This document shows positions 62,901 through 64,000 of a stretch of 64,000 bases of DNA, one piece after another. Origin of the DNA: Auanema rhodensis (taxonomy: Eukaryota > Nematoda > Chromadorea > Rhabditida > Rhabditidae); NCBI GenBank assembly GCA_964057225.1, contig OZ059899.1:17988501-18052500 (forward strand). Reading direction: 5' to 3'. A program made the translations under genes and the position numbers. The notes under the pieces are model-generated. The model was not told the origin of the DNA, ran no database searches, and saw only the letters and a list, made by a program, of their open reading frames with translations. Positions within the stretch are counted from its first letter, which is position 1. Each line of letters begins with the position of its first letter.

Positions 62901-64000
62901 CAAAATTAGATTTCCCATGTCCATATTAGTCTAAAAACAAATTTTCATTGATATTGGTGCATGGTAACCATGATTTTGAATTTTACGTGAACTTCAATTT
63001 ATGCTAATTAAACGTACACGTGGTGTGCACTCGGTATGTAACTCGCTTCACGTGAAAGATAAAGAGATGCGGTTTTCAAAATTAGATTCCCCATGTCCAT
63101 ATTAGTCTAAAAACAAATTTTTATTGATATTGGTGCATGGTAACCATGACTTTGAAATTTACGTGAACTTTAATTTATGCTAATTAAACGTACACGTGAT
63201 GTGCACTTGGTATGTAACTCGCTTCACGTGAAAGATGAAGAGATGCGGTTTTTAAAATTAGATTCCCCATGTCCATATTAGTCTAAAAACTAATTTTTAT
63301 TGATATTGGTGCATGGTAACCATGATTTTGAAATTTACGTCAACTTTAATTTATGCTAATTGAATGTACACGTGGTGTGCACTCGGTATGTAACTCGCTT
63401 CACGTGAAAGATAAAGAGATGCAGTTATCAAAATTAGATTCCCCATGTCCATATTAGTCTAAAAACAAATTTTTATTGATACTGGTGCATGGTAACCATG
63501 ACTTTGAAATTTACGTGAACTTTAATTTATGCTAATTAAACGTACACGTGTTGTGCACTCGGTATGTAACTCGCTTCACGTGGAAGATAAAGAGATGCGG
63601 TTTTCAAAATTAGATTCCCCATGTCCATATTAGTCTAAAAACAATTTTTTACTGATATTGGTGCATGGTAACCATGATTTTGAAATTTACGTGAACTTTA
63701 ATTTATGCTAATTAAACGTACACGTGATGTGCACTTGGTATGTAACTCGCTTCACGTGAAAGATAAAGAGATGCGGTTTCTAAAATTAGATTCCCCATGT
63801 CCATATTAGTCTAAAAACAATTTTTTACTGATATTGGTGCATGGTAACCATGATTTTGAAATTTACGTGAACTTTAATTTATGCTAATTAAACGTACACG
63901 TGGTGTGCACTCGGTATGTAACTCGCTTCACGTGAAAGATAAAGAGATGCGGTTTTCAAAATTAGATTCCCCATGTCCATATTAACCTAAAAACAAATTT
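59919..64000 (-). repeat. Satellite A array in inverted orientation, about 23 monomers
   Basis: All monomers here read as the reverse complement of the 1-44,905 array, with a 176-bp period (GTACACGT at 60,023, 60,199, later 63,894). One single-base deletion is visible in a T run near 60,300. Variants differ in frequency from the + arm. The form GTACGTTTAATT, read on the minus strand, is in 12 of 23 monomers here but in about nine of 255 in the + arm. The A2 marker GCGAGATACAT is absent. GATGCAGTTATCAAAATTAG occurs at 61,30x, 61,48x and 63,42x. The array continues beyond base 64,000. Confidence 0.97.
60440..62340 (-). repeat. 8-monomer-spaced duplicate and hybrid monomers in the inverted A arm
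   Basis: Around 60,440-60,930 and 61,848-62,338 the same variants recur at a shift of 1,408 bp (8 x 176). Each includes a T-rich TTTTTTTTGATATTGG core followed by a monomer with ATGCTACATAAATG (60,713 and 62,121). Read on the minus strand that monomer is TTATGTAGCATAAATTAAAG. This joins the A2 form on the left to the A1 form on the right, the opposite arrangement to the hybrid at 33,45x. Confidence 0.68.

Noticed and set aside
1-64000. CENP-B box in either satellite
   Set aside because: I looked for the TTCGNNNNANNCGGG core. The best candidates (TTTCGAAAACCGC in some A units; ATTCGATGCGG and ATTCGAATCGG in B) lack the required spacing or the CGGG end.
44906-64000. Foldback transposon or TIR element with B as its cargo
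   Set aside because: The inverted arms are ordinary tandem satellite A, cut at different phases. There is no transposase, no target-site duplication and no defined terminus.
1-64000. tRNA, 5S or other RNA gene, or telomeric repeats
   Set aside because: No cloverleaf with A and B boxes, no 5S-like sequence and no TTAGG or TTAGGG runs were seen.

Overview
This window contains no gene I can support. All 64 kb is satellite DNA of the kind found in eukaryotic heterochromatin (centromeric or pericentromeric). Nothing prokaryotic is visible: no operons, no Shine-Dalgarno sites and no ORF longer than 69 codons. The organism cannot be named from this sequence. The AT-rich monomers with long A and T tracts fit an animal, perhaps an arthropod, but that is a low-confidence impression.

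Layout. (1) 1-44,905: satellite A, a 176-bp monomer in head-to-tail array on the + strand, about 255 copies, with no net insertion or deletion at any of the checkpoints I measured. (2) 44,906-59,918: an unrelated satellite B, a 351-bp monomer, about 42 near-full-length units plus a truncated unit at each edge. (3) 59,919-64,000: satellite A again in the opposite orientation, about 23 monomers. The B block therefore lies between two divergent-strand A arms. Both A/B junctions are precise and each carries a short direct duplication.

Internal structure. Array A contains two linked-variant subfamilies (A1 and A2), hybrids between them, and many multi-monomer duplications at shifts of 5, 6, 9, 13, 15, 16 and 60 monomers. 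Array B contains nested duplications of 2, 3, 6 and 8 units, including a nearly identical 2.8-kb tandem copy. The inverted A arm has a different variant spectrum from the visible + arm: A2 is absent and one rare + arm variant is present in about half the copies. It is therefore not a fresh inversion of the neighbouring sequence.

Most notable. At 17,305-17,356 one A monomer has had ten clustered substitutions that turn an imperfect inverted repeat into a perfect 24-bp-arm hairpin with no change in length, the signature of replication template switching. A 15-monomer-away paralogous copy keeps the ancestral form, so the event is later than that duplication. In satellite B, two independent breakpoints (a duplication join at 50,094/50,095 and the right end of the whole array at 59,918) fall on the same base-pair step, three bases outside a conserved 9-bp hairpin. 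The 176-bp and 351-bp periods are close to one and two nucleosome repeats, and monomer A carries three CACGT cores spaced 32 and 33 bp apart. Functional readings (centromere, bHLH binding, fragile hairpins) are inference.
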